In this document: one piece after another, positions 51,774 through 60,467 of the stretch | Layout of the letters: every line of letters starts with the position of its first letter | How positions within the stretch are numbered: position 1 is the first letter of the stretch | Assembly (NCBI RefSeq): GCF_008727795.1 | Contig: NZ_CP044222.1 | Coordinates: 248,001-312,000 of the forward strand | DNA from: Nitrincola iocasae | Lineage (GTDB): Bacteria > Pseudomonadota > Gammaproteobacteria > Pseudomonadales > Balneatricaceae | DNA length: 64,000 nucleotides | Direction: 5' to 3' | Notes under the pieces: model-generated | Databases searched by the model: none | What the model saw: only the letters and a program-made list of their open reading frames with translations | Told to the model about the DNA's origin: nothing | Program-made: the position numbers and the translations under genes

Positions 51774-52838
51774 ATGGCCGAGCTCAAGAATGATCGCTTC
51801 CTTCGCGCATTACTGCGCGAACCCGTCGATATGACCCCCGTATGGATGATGCGCCAGGCGGGTCGTTATCTGCCAGAGTATAAAGCCACGCGTGCTCAGG
51901 CCGGTGATTTTATGAGTCTGTGCAAGAATGCCGAGTTGGCCTGTGAGGTCACCTTGCAGCCACTGGAGCGTTACGACCTGGATGCGGCTATTCTGTTTTC
52001 TGACATCCTTACCATTCCGGACGCCATGGGTCTGGGTCTGTACTTTGAAACCGGTGAAGGTCCGCGTTTTCGCAAGATTATTCGCAGCGCTGCTGATGTG
52101 GAGGCCTTGCCAATACCTAAAGCGGCCAGTGATCTTGATTATGTGATGAACGCGGTGAAAACCATACGTTCAGCCCTGAATGGCCGTGTGCCTCTGATCG
52201 GTTTCTCGGGCAGCCCCTGGACGCTGGCTACCTATATGGTTGAAGGTGGGTCGAGTAAAGATTTTCGTCATATCAAACAGATGATGTATGCCACACCTGA
52301 GGTAATGCACCAGTTGCTGGACAAGCTGGCGCAGTCAGTGACGGATTACCTGAATGAGCAAATTCGCAGTGGTGCTCAGGCGGTACAGATTTTTGATACC
52401 TGGGGTGGCGTGCTTAGTCCGCAAATGTATATGGAGTTTTCGCTACGATACATGCGCCAGATCGTCGATGGGCTGATCCGTGAGCATGATGGTCGTAAGG
52501 TGCCGGTGATACTCTTCACTAAAAACGGTGGTCAGTGGTTAGAAACTATGGCGGAGGCCGGTGCGGATGCGCTGGGGCTGGACTGGACCACTAACATCGA
52601 CGATGCACGCCGTCGGGTTGGCGATAAAGTAGCGCTGCAGGGCAATATGGACCCGTCAGTATTGTATGCCTCGCCTGAGCGTATTCGTGCTGAAGTGGCG
52701 GATATTCTGGAGCGTTTCGGGCCAGGTGACGGGCATGTCTTTAATCTGGGGCATGGGATACATCAGTTTGTAGATCCGGCCAGTGCGGGTGTATTTGTTG
52801 ATGCGGTGCATGAGCTGAGTGCCAAGTATCACCGATGA
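51774..52838 (+). CDS. hemE: Uroporphyrinogen decarboxylase
   Basis: HemE removes four acetate carboxylates from uroporphyrinogen III to give coproporphyrinogen III in haem synthesis. The 354-residue product has the conserved MMRQAGRYLPEY near 22-33 (active-site arginine), FSDILTIPDAMG near 76-87 and GFSGSPWTLATYMVEGGSSK near 143-162. The C-terminal NLGHGIHQFVDP is also typical. The start is ATG with AGGACC upstream. The carbonic anhydrase gene follows by 10 nt. Confidence 0.97.
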   Translation: MAELKNDRFLRALLREPVDMTPVWMMRQAGRYLPEYKATRAQAGDFMSLCKNAELACEVTLQPLERYDLDAAILFSDILTIPDAMGLGLYFETGEGPRFRKIIRSAADVEALPIPKAASDLDYVMNAVKTIRSALNGRVPLIGFSGSPWTLATYMVEGGSSKDFRHIKQMMYATPEVMHQLLDKLAQSVTDYLNEQIRSGAQAVQIFDTWGGVLSPQMYMEFSLRYMRQIVDGLIREHDGRKVPVILFTKNGGQWLETMAEAGADALGLDWTTNIDDARRRVGDKVALQGNMDPSVLYASPERIRAEVADILERFGPGDGHVFNLGHGIHQFVDPASAGVFVDAVHELSAKYHR

Positions 52839-52848
52839 GGATTCAGGG

Positions 52849-53508
52849 ATGAAAAAGCTGTCACCCTTATTTGATAAGAATAAAATCTGGTCAGAGCGTA
52901 TTCGCAATGAATCACCGGATTTTTTTCCGACGCTGGCAGCGCAGCAGGCACCTGAATACCTGTGGATCGGCTGCTCGGACAGCCGCGTACCCGCCAACGA
53001 GATTGTTGATCTGTTACCGGGTGAGCTGTTTGTTCACCGGAATGTATCTAATCTGGTGGTGCATACCGATATGAACTGCTTGTCGGTCTTGCAATATGCG
53101 GTGCAGGTGCTCAAGGTCAAGCACGTTATGGTGGTGGGTCACTATGGCTGTGGTGGCGTTAAAGCGGCACTGGATGCACGCTCCAATGGCTTGATTGATA
53201 ACTGGTTAGGGCATATCCGTGATGTTTATCACAAACACCGCCAACTGGTGGGTGAGTGGCAGGCTAACGATGTGCAGTTTGATCGCCTATGCGAGTTGAA
53301 TGTCATTGAACAGGCCGAGAATGTGTGTAACACCACGGTGATGCGCGAAGCCTGGTCGCGGGGGCAGGATGTCACGGTGCACGGCTGGATCTACGGTTTG
53401 CAGAATGGTTTGCTGACTGATTTGAACTTCTGTGTCAGTGCTGATGATGAAGTCGATGCGGAGTATGAGCGTGCTGTGGGGCGGGTTCGGCGGCTGGCGC
53501 TACTTTAA
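52849..53508 (+). CDS. can: Beta-class carbonic anhydrase
   Basis: This enzyme interconverts CO2 and bicarbonate. The 219-residue product has the zinc-site motifs CSDSR (Cys42, Asp44) and HYGCGG (His98, Cys101). The E. coli Can-like length and the segment NVSNLVVHTDMNCLSVLQYA agree. The start ATG at 52849 lies 8 nt after GAGG; an upstream frame overlaps hemE. The gene appears co-transcribed with hemE. Confidence 0.95.
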   Translation: MKKLSPLFDKNKIWSERIRNESPDFFPTLAAQQAPEYLWIGCSDSRVPANEIVDLLPGELFVHRNVSNLVVHTDMNCLSVLQYAVQVLKVKHVMVVGHYGCGGVKAALDARSNGLIDNWLGHIRDVYHKHRQLVGEWQANDVQFDRLCELNVIEQAENVCNTTVMREAWSRGQDVTVHGWIYGLQNGLLTDLNFCVSADDEVDAEYERAVGRVRRLALL

Positions 53509-53529
53509 CTTAGTGGGGGCGGACAAATC

Positions 53530-53656
53530 GGGTCTGGCTGACGCGCCGTGAACCCATCCATGGGGGCTCGACTGCCGCCGTGACCGCCATGGACGGCGGG
53601 AATGCCGAAAATGCAGGAGCATTTTTCGGCCTGGCGGCAGATGGTCAGCCAGACTC
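53530..53656. repeat. Large palindromic repeat element with branched arms
   Basis: Outer arms GTCTGGCTGAC (53532-53542) and GTCAGCCAGAC (53644-53654) are perfect complements. Next come CTGCCGCC and GGCGGCAG. Inside are smaller hairpins: CCCATCCATGGGG, CCGCCATGGACGGCGG and CCGAAAATGC-AGGA-GCATTTTTCGG. The element fills most of the gap between the convergent can and metY genes and could end both transcripts. I recall similar sequences dispersed in marine gammaproteobacterial genomes, but this was not searched. Confidence 0.75.
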
Positions 53657-53718
53657 GACCTTATCCACCTTCTGCGATGTCTGTAGTAGCATAAAGACCT
53701 TATATGCTACTGATGTCG

Positions 53719-54990
53719 TTAGACCTTACTCAACGCCTGTTCCAGATCAGCCAGCAGATCATCGATATGTTCGATGCCAATCGACAGGCGCACCATTTCC
53801 GGAGAGACGCCTGCGGACTTGAGCTCTTCATCGTTCAGCTGACGATGGGTGGTTTCGGCGGGGATGGAGGCCAGCGACTTGCAGTCGCCGATATTGACCA
53901 GGCGCAGGAAAATTTCCAGTGCATCATAGAAGCGCCGAGTGGCTTCACGTCCGGCTTTCAGGCCGAAGCTAAGAATGCCTGAGGCCTGACCCTGCATATA
54001 TTTCTGTGCCAGTGCATGATCCTTGTGTTCAGGCAGACCGGCATAATTCACCCAGGCAACCGCATTATGCTGCTGCAGAAACGCAGCGATCTTAGCGGTG
54101 TTTTCACAGATACGCTCCATGCGCAGGCTGAGGGTTTCCAGGCCTTGCAGCAGCAGGAACGCATTCATGGGAGACAGGGCGGCACCCATATTGCGCAGGG
54201 GTACTACCCGGCAGCGCCCGATAAACGCGGCAGGGCCAAAGGCGTCGGTGTACACCACGCCGTGGTAGGATACATCCGGTGTATTCAGCAGCGGGAAGCG
54301 TTCTTTATGCTCTGCCCAGGGGAATTTGCCCGAATCGACAATCACGCCACCGATAGAATTGCCATGTCCCCCGATATATTTGGTCGCCGCTGTGACGATA
54401 ATGTCAGCGCCCTGTTCAATTGGCCGCCATAGGGCAGGACTGGGAACGGTATTGTCGACGACTAATGGAATACCGTGGCGGTGAGCAATCTCGGCCAGTT
54501 TCTCGACGTCAGAAATGCCACCTGATGGGTTACCTACGGATTCGCAGTAGAGCATTTTTGTGCGTGCATCGATCTGTGCTTCGATAGCAGCAAAGTCATC
54601 TTTATTGACAAAGCGTACGTTGATGCCCTGGCGTGGCAGGGTGTGGGCAAAAAGATTGTAAGTCCCGCCATACAGCTCGCTGGTCGAAACGATGTTATCA
54701 CCGGTTTCCGCCAGAGTCTGGATGGTATAGGTGATGGCCGACATGCCTGAGGCGACAGCCAGACCGGCAATGCCGCCTTCGAGTGCGGCCACGCGTTGTT
54801 CCAGCACGTCGTTTGTCGGGTTCATGATGCGGGTGTAGATATTGCCGGGTACTTTGAGGTCAAACAGATCGGCGCCGTGCTGGGCATCATCAAAAGCGTA
54901 AGAAGTGGTCTGATAAATGGGAACTGCGGCGGCTTTGGTGGTTGGATCGGGGCTGTAACCGGCGTGTAGCGCTAGAGTTTCAAGTTTCAT
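53719..54990 (-). CDS. metY: O-acetylhomoserine aminocarboxypropyltransferase (sulfhydrylase)
   Basis: MetY makes homocysteine from O-acetylhomoserine and sulfide with PLP. The 423-residue product has YTRIMNPTNDVLEQRVAALEGG near 52-73, the PLP-contact segments SELYGGTYNLF and VVDNTVPSPALWRP, and the PLP lysine Lys204 in TAATKYIGGHG. Length and motifs fit MetY better than the shorter MetB/MetC/MetZ enzymes. The start is ATG 54990. No S-adenosylmethionine riboswitch was recognised upstream. Confidence 0.93.
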   Translation of the reverse strand: MKLETLALHAGYSPDPTTKAAAVPIYQTTSYAFDDAQHGADLFDLKVPGNIYTRIMNPTNDVLEQRVAALEGGIAGLAVASGMSAITYTIQTLAETGDNIVSTSELYGGTYNLFAHTLPRQGINVRFVNKDDFAAIEAQIDARTKMLYCESVGNPSGGISDVEKLAEIAHRHGIPLVVDNTVPSPALWRPIEQGADIIVTAATKYIGGHGNSIGGVIVDSGKFPWAEHKERFPLLNTPDVSYHGVVYTDAFGPAAFIGRCRVVPLRNMGAALSPMNAFLLLQGLETLSLRMERICENTAKIAAFLQQHNAVAWVNYAGLPEHKDHALAQKYMQGQASGILSFGLKAGREATRRFYDALEIFLRLVNIGDCKSLASIPAETTHRQLNDEELKSAGVSPEMVRLSIGIEHIDDLLADLEQALSKV

Positions 54991-55492
54991 TAGACTATCT
55001 CTGTTTTGTTAGTGTTATGTCAGCCAGTGGCTGGAGGTGGTATTAAATTGGCCGTGTGAGAATATTTATCCATATGGTCGCTGATTTGGGTGGAGATGGG
55101 TAGTGTGGACAACAACAGATTAGTTCTCTTTTCAATGTATTGACGCAATATGGCTATTGGTTATTCTTTATGAGGGAAGGATGTAGTCAGCCCTTCACTG
55201 TAACTCATGTTCCTGATGATAGTGTCGTAAATGGACCGAAAATTATTTTCGTATAAGTCTGCTTAACATAGCTTTCAGAGTGTCGATCAATTTTGATGTA
55301 TGAATCGTTAGATTGGGTTCTAGTAAAAAACGGCTATAGTAAGGCTTGCTGCTAAAACTCAAGCAATCAAATCTGCCGTTTGCTCATAACTCTGAACAGA
55401 TATCATCTAGTCGCACTAGTAAAGCATTAGCGATTGTATTTACACTTAATATATTTAAGGTGATACTATCAGCTATTAATACCATTCGCCAT
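54991..55492. other. Gap before the tnpB remnant
   Basis: This 500-nt stretch lies between metY and the tnpB pseudogene. I see no gene with recognisable homology, although a frame is open from 55346 into tnpB. The part next to 54990 must contain the metY promoter. The rest is AT-rich and may include the left end of the decayed IS605-type element, whose border I cannot place. Confidence 0.5.
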
Positions 55493-56389
55493 ATTAAAAC
55501 ATTAAAGGTAAGAGTGCGTGATAAGCACGTATCTGTGCTGAATGCATGGGCGTTTGCTGTAAATCAAGTGTGGAGTTGCTGCAGTGATCTCAGTAGCCGA
55601 AGTATTCGAGAACGCCAAGTCTGGTTGTCTGTCTACGACTTACAAGCCTATACGAAGGGCGCAAGCAAAGAACTGGGTCTAAATACTGCGACTGTGCAAA
55701 TGATCGGGCATGAATACGCCACGCGCCGTAATCAATTCAAAAAAATAAACTTAACTGGCGAAAGAGCTGTGGTGTACATCGCTCACTGAGCTGGGTGCCA
55801 GTACGTAAGGATTGTGTTCATCTCAAAAACGGTCAAGTCGTCCACAACGGCCAATTTTTCAAGATTTGGGATAGTTACGGAGTATGCCAATATACCTTCA
55901 AGTCGGGTTCGTTCAATGAGGATGCCAGAGGACGCTGGTATTTTAATGCGGTGGTTGAGGTTAACTCTCAGATCTCTAACGGGCAGGACCGGATTGGGAT
56001 TGGGATTGGTCTGGGATTGAAAACAACTGCAACCTGCTCAGACGGAAGTACTGTGGAAGCTGTTCACTTTTGCCGCGACTTAGAACTTAAGCTGACCAAA
56101 GCTCAGAGAGCTCATAAAAAAAACAACGGATAAAAGCTATTCACGCGAAGATTACAAATCGGCGCAAGAATGCGCTGCATAAATTCTCTCGTAAGTTGGT
56201 GAATCGCTGTGGTGAGATCACAGTGGGCAATGTGAGATCAATCACACTCGTCAAAACCCCGATGGCTAAGTTGGTATTGGATGCTGGTTGGGGCCAATTG
56301 AAAGCCATGTTGAAAGATAAGTGCGATCACGCAGGCATTGTTTTCAAAGAAGTTGATGAAGCTTACACAACCCAAGTCTGTTCGTGTTA
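55493..56389 (+). pseudogene. IS605-family tnpB (OrfB), 5' part, broken
   Basis: TnpB-like sequence runs IKTLKVRVRDKH, then QKYTKGASKELGL-type (LQAYTKGASKELGLNTATV), then after a frame change NGQVVHNGQFFKIWDSYG and GSFNEDARGRWYFN. After another frame change come NRRKNALHKFSRKLVN and KLVLDAGWGQLKAML, ending at EAYTTQVCSC. Frameshifts or stops lie near 55770 and 56120. The usual RuvC aspartate (GIDLG) reads GLG here, so the nuclease centre is also lost. The intended ATG is ATT at 55493. An IS256-family element interrupts it at 56390. Confidence 0.88.
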
Positions 56390-57684
56390 GAGGGTGTTCA
56401 ATATTCTGTGTCAGCCAGGTTTTCATAGGTCAATGTAACCATCCAGACGGCCGTCGAAGTGAATGGTCAGCTGCGACAGGGTCAGGTTCCAGTTTTGCAC
56501 CGGGTGTGACCACCGCTCAGACGCTTTTAACATACCCGCGTACAACAGCTTGAGCAAGCTGTTCTCATTGCTAAACCCTCCTTTGGTTTTGGTCAGCTTA
56601 CGGAACTGGCGATGCACAGCTTCAACAGCATTGGTGGTGTAGATGGCGGTGCGTACGTAATCTGGGTATTTAAAATAGGCCGAGAGCGTCATCCACTTAT
56701 TGCGCCAGGATTTAATAACAATGGGATACTTATCACCCCATTTGGCCTCCAGGTCGTCCAGAGCGCTTTCTGCCGCACTTAATGTCACCGCCTTATAAAC
56801 ACATTTGAGATCAGCCATGAACGCTTTCTGGTTCTTACTAGCCACGTATTTCAACGAGTTGCGGATTTGATGAATAATGCAGTGCTGTATTTCCGTGTTC
56901 GGATAAATGGACTCTATGGCTTCAGGGAAGCCTTTGAGTCCATCAATACAAGCAATTAAAATATCTTGAACGCCACGATTATGCAGGTCAGTGAGGACAC
57001 TAAGCCAATGGTGAGCGCCTTCAGACTCGGATAGATAAAGCCCTAGAAGCTCCTTTTTACCCTCGACAGTGAGACCCAGGATGGTATACACCGCCTTGCT
57101 GACAAAGCGGCCATTTTCCTTGATTTTGTAATGAATAGCATCGAGCCAGACAATCGGATACACCGCTTCTAATTGTCGCTCACGCCACGCCTGAAGCTCT
57201 GGCAGGAGTTTATCGGTCACCGCATTGAGAGTGCCATTGGACACGTGAATACCGTAAAGATCTTCAATGTGCATGCGGATATCTTGATAGCTGGTACCCA
57301 ACGAAAACAAGGCGATAATCTTGCGCTCAAGCTCGTCGGTTAAGTGGGTTTGATGTTTCTTAACCAACTGTGGCTCGAATGAGCCTACGCGGTCACGGGG
57401 TGTGTTGAGCTCAAAGCTGCCAGCGGGGCTCTTGACGGTCTTTGACGTCGAGCCATTTTTACGATTAGGCTGCTCTTTAGTCGACAGGTGCTCATCAAGC
57501 TCAGCTTGCATGGCTGCTTCAGTCAATTGTTTGATAAGCGGCGTTAGAATACCGTCTTTGCCTGTGAGATCTTTGCCTTCACGCAGTTGGGCTAAAGCGG
57601 CTTCCATATCGAAGCTTGGTTTGGTCATGTGTCATCTCGTTTTTGCTTAGTTTATCGAAATGACACAGAATTCTGAACACTACC
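56390..57684 (-). mobile_element. IS256-family insertion sequence inside tnpB
   Basis: The element spans 1295 bp. Its 24-bp terminal inverted repeats (56390-56413 and 57661-57684) match at 19 positions, both ending in ATTCTGTGTCA. The 8-bp target duplication TCGTGTTA lies at 56382-56389 and 57685-57692, the size expected for IS256. Joining the flanks minus one copy restores the tnpB frame through the zinc-ribbon cysteines (CSC then YGALSPNSPKGR). Confidence 0.94.
56423..57628 (-). CDS. IS256-family mutator-type transposase
   Basis: The 401-residue product is complete for the family. It has an N-terminal DNA-binding half (KQLTEAAMQAELDEHL, ELERKIIALFSLGTSYQDI) and the Transposase_mut catalytic core. 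The DDE residues are likely the aspartates in VWLDAIHYKI and ACIDGLKGFPEAI and the glutamate in TTNAVEAVHRQFRKLTKTKG. The conserved EIQHCIIHQIRNSLKYV is present. No break was seen, so the element may still be mobile. Confidence 0.95.
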   Translation of the reverse strand: MTKPSFDMEAALAQLREGKDLTGKDGILTPLIKQLTEAAMQAELDEHLSTKEQPNRKNGSTSKTVKSPAGSFELNTPRDRVGSFEPQLVKKHQTHLTDELERKIIALFSLGTSYQDIRMHIEDLYGIHVSNGTLNAVTDKLLPELQAWRERQLEAVYPIVWLDAIHYKIKENGRFVSKAVYTILGLTVEGKKELLGLYLSESEGAHHWLSVLTDLHNRGVQDILIACIDGLKGFPEAIESIYPNTEIQHCIIHQIRNSLKYVASKNQKAFMADLKCVYKAVTLSAAESALDDLEAKWGDKYPIVIKSWRNKWMTLSAYFKYPDYVRTAIYTTNAVEAVHRQFRKLTKTKGGFSNENSLLKLLYAGMLKASERWSHPVQNWNLTLSQLTIHFDGRLDGYIDL

Positions 57685-57692
57685 TCGTGTTA

Positions 57693-57850
57693 CGGTGCAC
57701 TTAGCCCCAACAGCCCGAAAGGTAGAGCTGATCTTGGAATAAGAGACTGGACCTGTGAGTGTGGTGTCACTCATAACCGCGCATATTAATGCGGCCAGGA
57801 ATATTCTCGCGGTCGGGCATGGCCGTCCTGAGGAGGGAGTTCGTCACTAA
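57693..57850 (+). pseudogene. IS605-family tnpB, 3' end
   Basis: This is the remainder of the tnpB gene beyond the IS256 insertion. It reads GALSPNSPKGRADLGIRDWTCECG with the second zinc-ribbon cysteine pair, then H-N-R-A-Y and a stop. A frame change near 57785 reveals NAARNILAVGHGRPEEGVRH and a TAA at 57848-57850. The DRD(V)NAARN segment that carries the third RuvC aspartate is destroyed. Confidence 0.85.
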
Positions 57851-57979
57851 ATTTTAGTTTAGTGTCTGGAGGATGCCAAGGTAGCCGATTTTGGCTTTTG
57901 TGATTAACACCAGTCTATGGTTATTTTCTTAATTCAGGAAGTATAAATTTTCAATATGCTTTATATGTAGGAAGTATTG

Positions 57980-59527
57980 CTAAGTAGATTGTTTTTTACA
58001 AATTAATTTTGCCATACTTCTTCCAGTGTTCGAGAGTCTATATTTTTTTCTGCCATTAATTAAGTGAACATCAAAAAATACATAATCTTTCTGATTGAAA
58101 AATCTGCTAATATTGTCTTTATGTTTGGAGTTTTCAATATTATTTGATGAACTATTTATAAGTTTAGATATTTCGGTGGTGGTAAAGAATTCACTTTCAA
58201 CTTCATTGGTCCAGTTAGTATCAAGTGCTATTAATATTTTCTCAAAAAGATCGGTAACAATTGCTTTTGGAGTGTGAGTGTAATTCCATTTTGAAAAAAT
58301 TGTCTGGTCAATTTTGTTGAATAGATGGGGGATTTCTTTAGAGTTGTTGATGCAGTTATAAGCGGTTTTCATATCTCCAACGCCCATCTTAGATTCCCTT
58401 TCATCTCTGGAGGTAAAAGACTCTTCTTGTCCTCGGTTTCGGATTATAAATCTATCTTTTCTTGCACTGGTGCTACTTTTAATGAAGTAGCATTCGAAAT
58501 CTGCGTAAGAGAGGCACTCTCTAGTATAATCTACCTCTTTAATCATTCTATAACCTGTTATAACTACAGGACCTACGTTATATTGCTCAATAAATTCTAC
58601 TACCTCCCGAGCTATCGCAACAGGGTCTCTTGCTAGCATTTCCATTGCGAAAGAGCTTACTGGAATATCAGATTTTACACTATGTAGTTTTCTAAACATT
58701 AGATGCATGAAATCACTAGCTTCAATATGAAAGTAATCATACGTATCGCACATGTATTGAGCGGAAGTTGTCTTTCCAGTACACTGCAAACCAACAAGTA
58801 TTATGTTTTTATTTAATATTATGCTAGAGTCAAGTCTTGGTTCATATGGTTTTCGTGAGTTCAATAATCCTTCATTGTTTAAGAAATTAATTAAATGATT
58901 AAAGCAGGACTTTCTAAAATCGTATCTATCAGCAGTTTTGATATCTAGCATGCTGATTGGTTTTGTTTGGTCTGCAGGGCAGAACCATTTATTGAATGTT
59001 TTATTATCTAGCCATGGATAAAGAGACTGTGTATTAAATAATATTTCGTTATTAATAATTTTTCCAAAAACTTTGCCCGTGAAGTGTAAAAATTTTGATC
59101 CGTACTTTTCGCGCAAATGAATTGGAATATGAACTATTAGATCTGATCTAACTTCTACAACTCTATTATTTCCAAGAGACTTTAGCTCGCTGTCCAGTTT
59201 ATTGAATGAAATTTCTTTCATCCAATATTTAATATCTAGTCCCGGTGTCTCTTTGCCATACTTCTTAGAAAGTGCATAAATGTTAACCGATGTATCTTCA
59301 AGGATGAATGGGTTTTCTAAGTTTAGTTTAGCTTTCTTTGCTTGATCCAATGCACCCTCATAACTAATTTTTAAGAGTTCCATTCTATTGCTGATTCTTG
59401 GCTCTATGTAGTCTGCCATATATGAGTGTTCTTTAAAGCCAACTACCTCTATATCCGTTTCTTTTAGTAAATGTCTAGCGTGAGCAAGCTTAATTTTGCT
59501 GCTGGTAAAAAAAATAAGCTTAAACAT
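57980..59527 (-). CDS. Fusion: HAM1/RdgB-like NTP pyrophosphatase, P-loop kinase-like, winged helix
   Basis: The 515-residue product has three parts. Residues 1-215 resemble HAM1/RdgB house-cleaning NTP pyrophosphatases: FFTSSKIKLAHARHLL, ILEDTSVNIYAL (the acidic pair), ETPGLDIKYWM, FTGKVFGKI and the closing TADRYDFRKSCFNHL. Residues 240-430 form a P-loop domain with Walker A GLQCTGKTTSAQ (246-257), GPVVITGYRMIKEVDY and RDERESKMGVGDM, reminiscent of archaeal NMP/dephospho-CoA-kinase-like proteins. Residues 440-512 look like a winged helix (FFTTTEISKLINSS, KKYRLSNTGRSMAKLI). It is the last gene of the operon and overlaps the GHMP gene by 8 nt. I recognise the domains, not the overall function. 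Confidence 0.7.
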   Translation of the reverse strand: MFKLIFFTSSKIKLAHARHLLKETDIEVVGFKEHSYMADYIEPRISNRMELLKISYEGALDQAKKAKLNLENPFILEDTSVNIYALSKKYGKETPGLDIKYWMKEISFNKLDSELKSLGNNRVVEVRSDLIVHIPIHLREKYGSKFLHFTGKVFGKIINNEILFNTQSLYPWLDNKTFNKWFCPADQTKPISMLDIKTADRYDFRKSCFNHLINFLNNEGLLNSRKPYEPRLDSSIILNKNIILVGLQCTGKTTSAQYMCDTYDYFHIEASDFMHLMFRKLHSVKSDIPVSSFAMEMLARDPVAIAREVVEFIEQYNVGPVVITGYRMIKEVDYTRECLSYADFECYFIKSSTSARKDRFIIRNRGQEESFTSRDERESKMGVGDMKTAYNCINNSKEIPHLFNKIDQTIFSKWNYTHTPKAIVTDLFEKILIALDTNWTNEVESEFFTTTEISKLINSSSNNIENSKHKDNISRFFNQKDYVFFDVHLINGRKKYRLSNTGRSMAKLICKKQST

Positions 59528-60467
59528 TTAGGAGTACTCTTCCCTGGTTATTTGGCTTGGTTGTTAAATAGTTAAAATTTTTTATCGAAAGTTCCTTTAA
59601 GGTGGAAAAGGAGTATAAAGTTGGTCCCATGCTGCTCATGGATGCATTAATTCCTTTGCTTTTTAAATATTCCAATAAATCTGAAGAAGCTGGTTGGTTA
59701 GTTATTTCTAACTCCTTCCATTTTAAATCGTTAATACTTTGTAAACTATTGATGGCTGATTTTTTATCGTTATCCAAAAAAGATGCAAATAATCCAAATA
59801 TTAAATGGTAACTGGAGCGGAATGATTCATATTCATCTAGAGGAAGGTTTTTATTAAAAAAATCTCTTTCTTTGTTTGAGTGTATTTTATTTTTTGTGTG
59901 TGGAAAAATTAAGTTAACTTCCCAATCTGGTATATCAATTCTACTTAATAGATTTGATATGTTGGTTGCGAAGTTTAAACTACTGGGGGCCCAGTGACAG
60001 TTGTTGAATTTTTGCCCTAAATCTAGAATAGCACCACCTTTAAAATAAGTCTGTATGCCTACTCCTGAAGTTCGACCTCTTTTTGATAAAGCAATAAGAT
60101 CACTATCATTATAATTAATGTTATTTAGAATCAGGATGCTCTCAATTGTCGATAAGGTTAGTGCTGTTCCTGAACCTAGTCCCATGTGTGGGAATAAATC
60201 CCCCTCAATTATAATCTCGCATCCCCCATTTATATTATAATATCTATAAATGTCTTCAATAATCTTAAGTAGATGTATGATTTTATCGTTAGTGATTTTT
60301 TCTAGTCTTTCATCTGTTATTTTTATTCCCGAATTGCACCTAAAGGTATTAACTATTAAATATGGATTGGTTATAGAAAATCCGACGCTGCCGAATTTTC
60401 TATATGCATTTTCATGCATTGATATTAGTCCTGAGTGTATTCTTGCCGATGCCTTTATACTAACCAT
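59520..60467 (-). CDS. GHMP-fold protein, beta-RFAP synthase-like
   Basis: The product has 315 residues from ATG 60467, overlapping the upstream stop by 8 nt; the frame is open to 60494. It shows the GHMP ATP-loop-like motif FPHMGLGSGTALTLS (near 92-106), an N-terminal SARIHSGLISMHENAYRKFG and GRTSGVGIQTYFKGGAILD. These match beta-ribofuranosylaminobenzene 5'-phosphate synthase-type proteins, which join PRPP and 4-hydroxy/aminobenzoate to a C-ribonucleotide in methanopterin synthesis. No other methanopterin gene is in the window, so a different substrate, or plain small-molecule kinase activity, is possible. Sequence is AT-rich. Confidence 0.66.
   Translation of the reverse strand: MVSIKASARIHSGLISMHENAYRKFGSVGFSITNPYLIVNTFRCNSGIKITDERLEKITNDKIIHLLKIIEDIYRYYNINGGCEIIIEGDLFPHMGLGSGTALTLSTIESILILNNINYNDSDLIALSKRGRTSGVGIQTYFKGGAILDLGQKFNNCHWAPSSLNFATNISNLLSRIDIPDWEVNLIFPHTKNKIHSNKERDFFNKNLPLDEYESFRSSYHLIFGLFASFLDNDKKSAINSLQSINDLKWKELEITNQPASSDLLEYLKSKGINASMSSMGPTLYSFSTLKELSIKNFNYLTTKPNNQGRVLLNV

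Noticed and set aside
53580..53822. Open frame inside the palindromic repeat next to metY
   Set aside because: It is composed mainly of the inverted repeat and antisense metY sequence; there is no recognisable protein or ribosome-binding site.
55346..55492. Extra 49-codon N-terminus in frame with tnpB
   Set aside because: The residues do not resemble TnpB, whose homology begins at IKTLKVRVRDKH near 55493. It is read-through of the upstream non-coding sequence.
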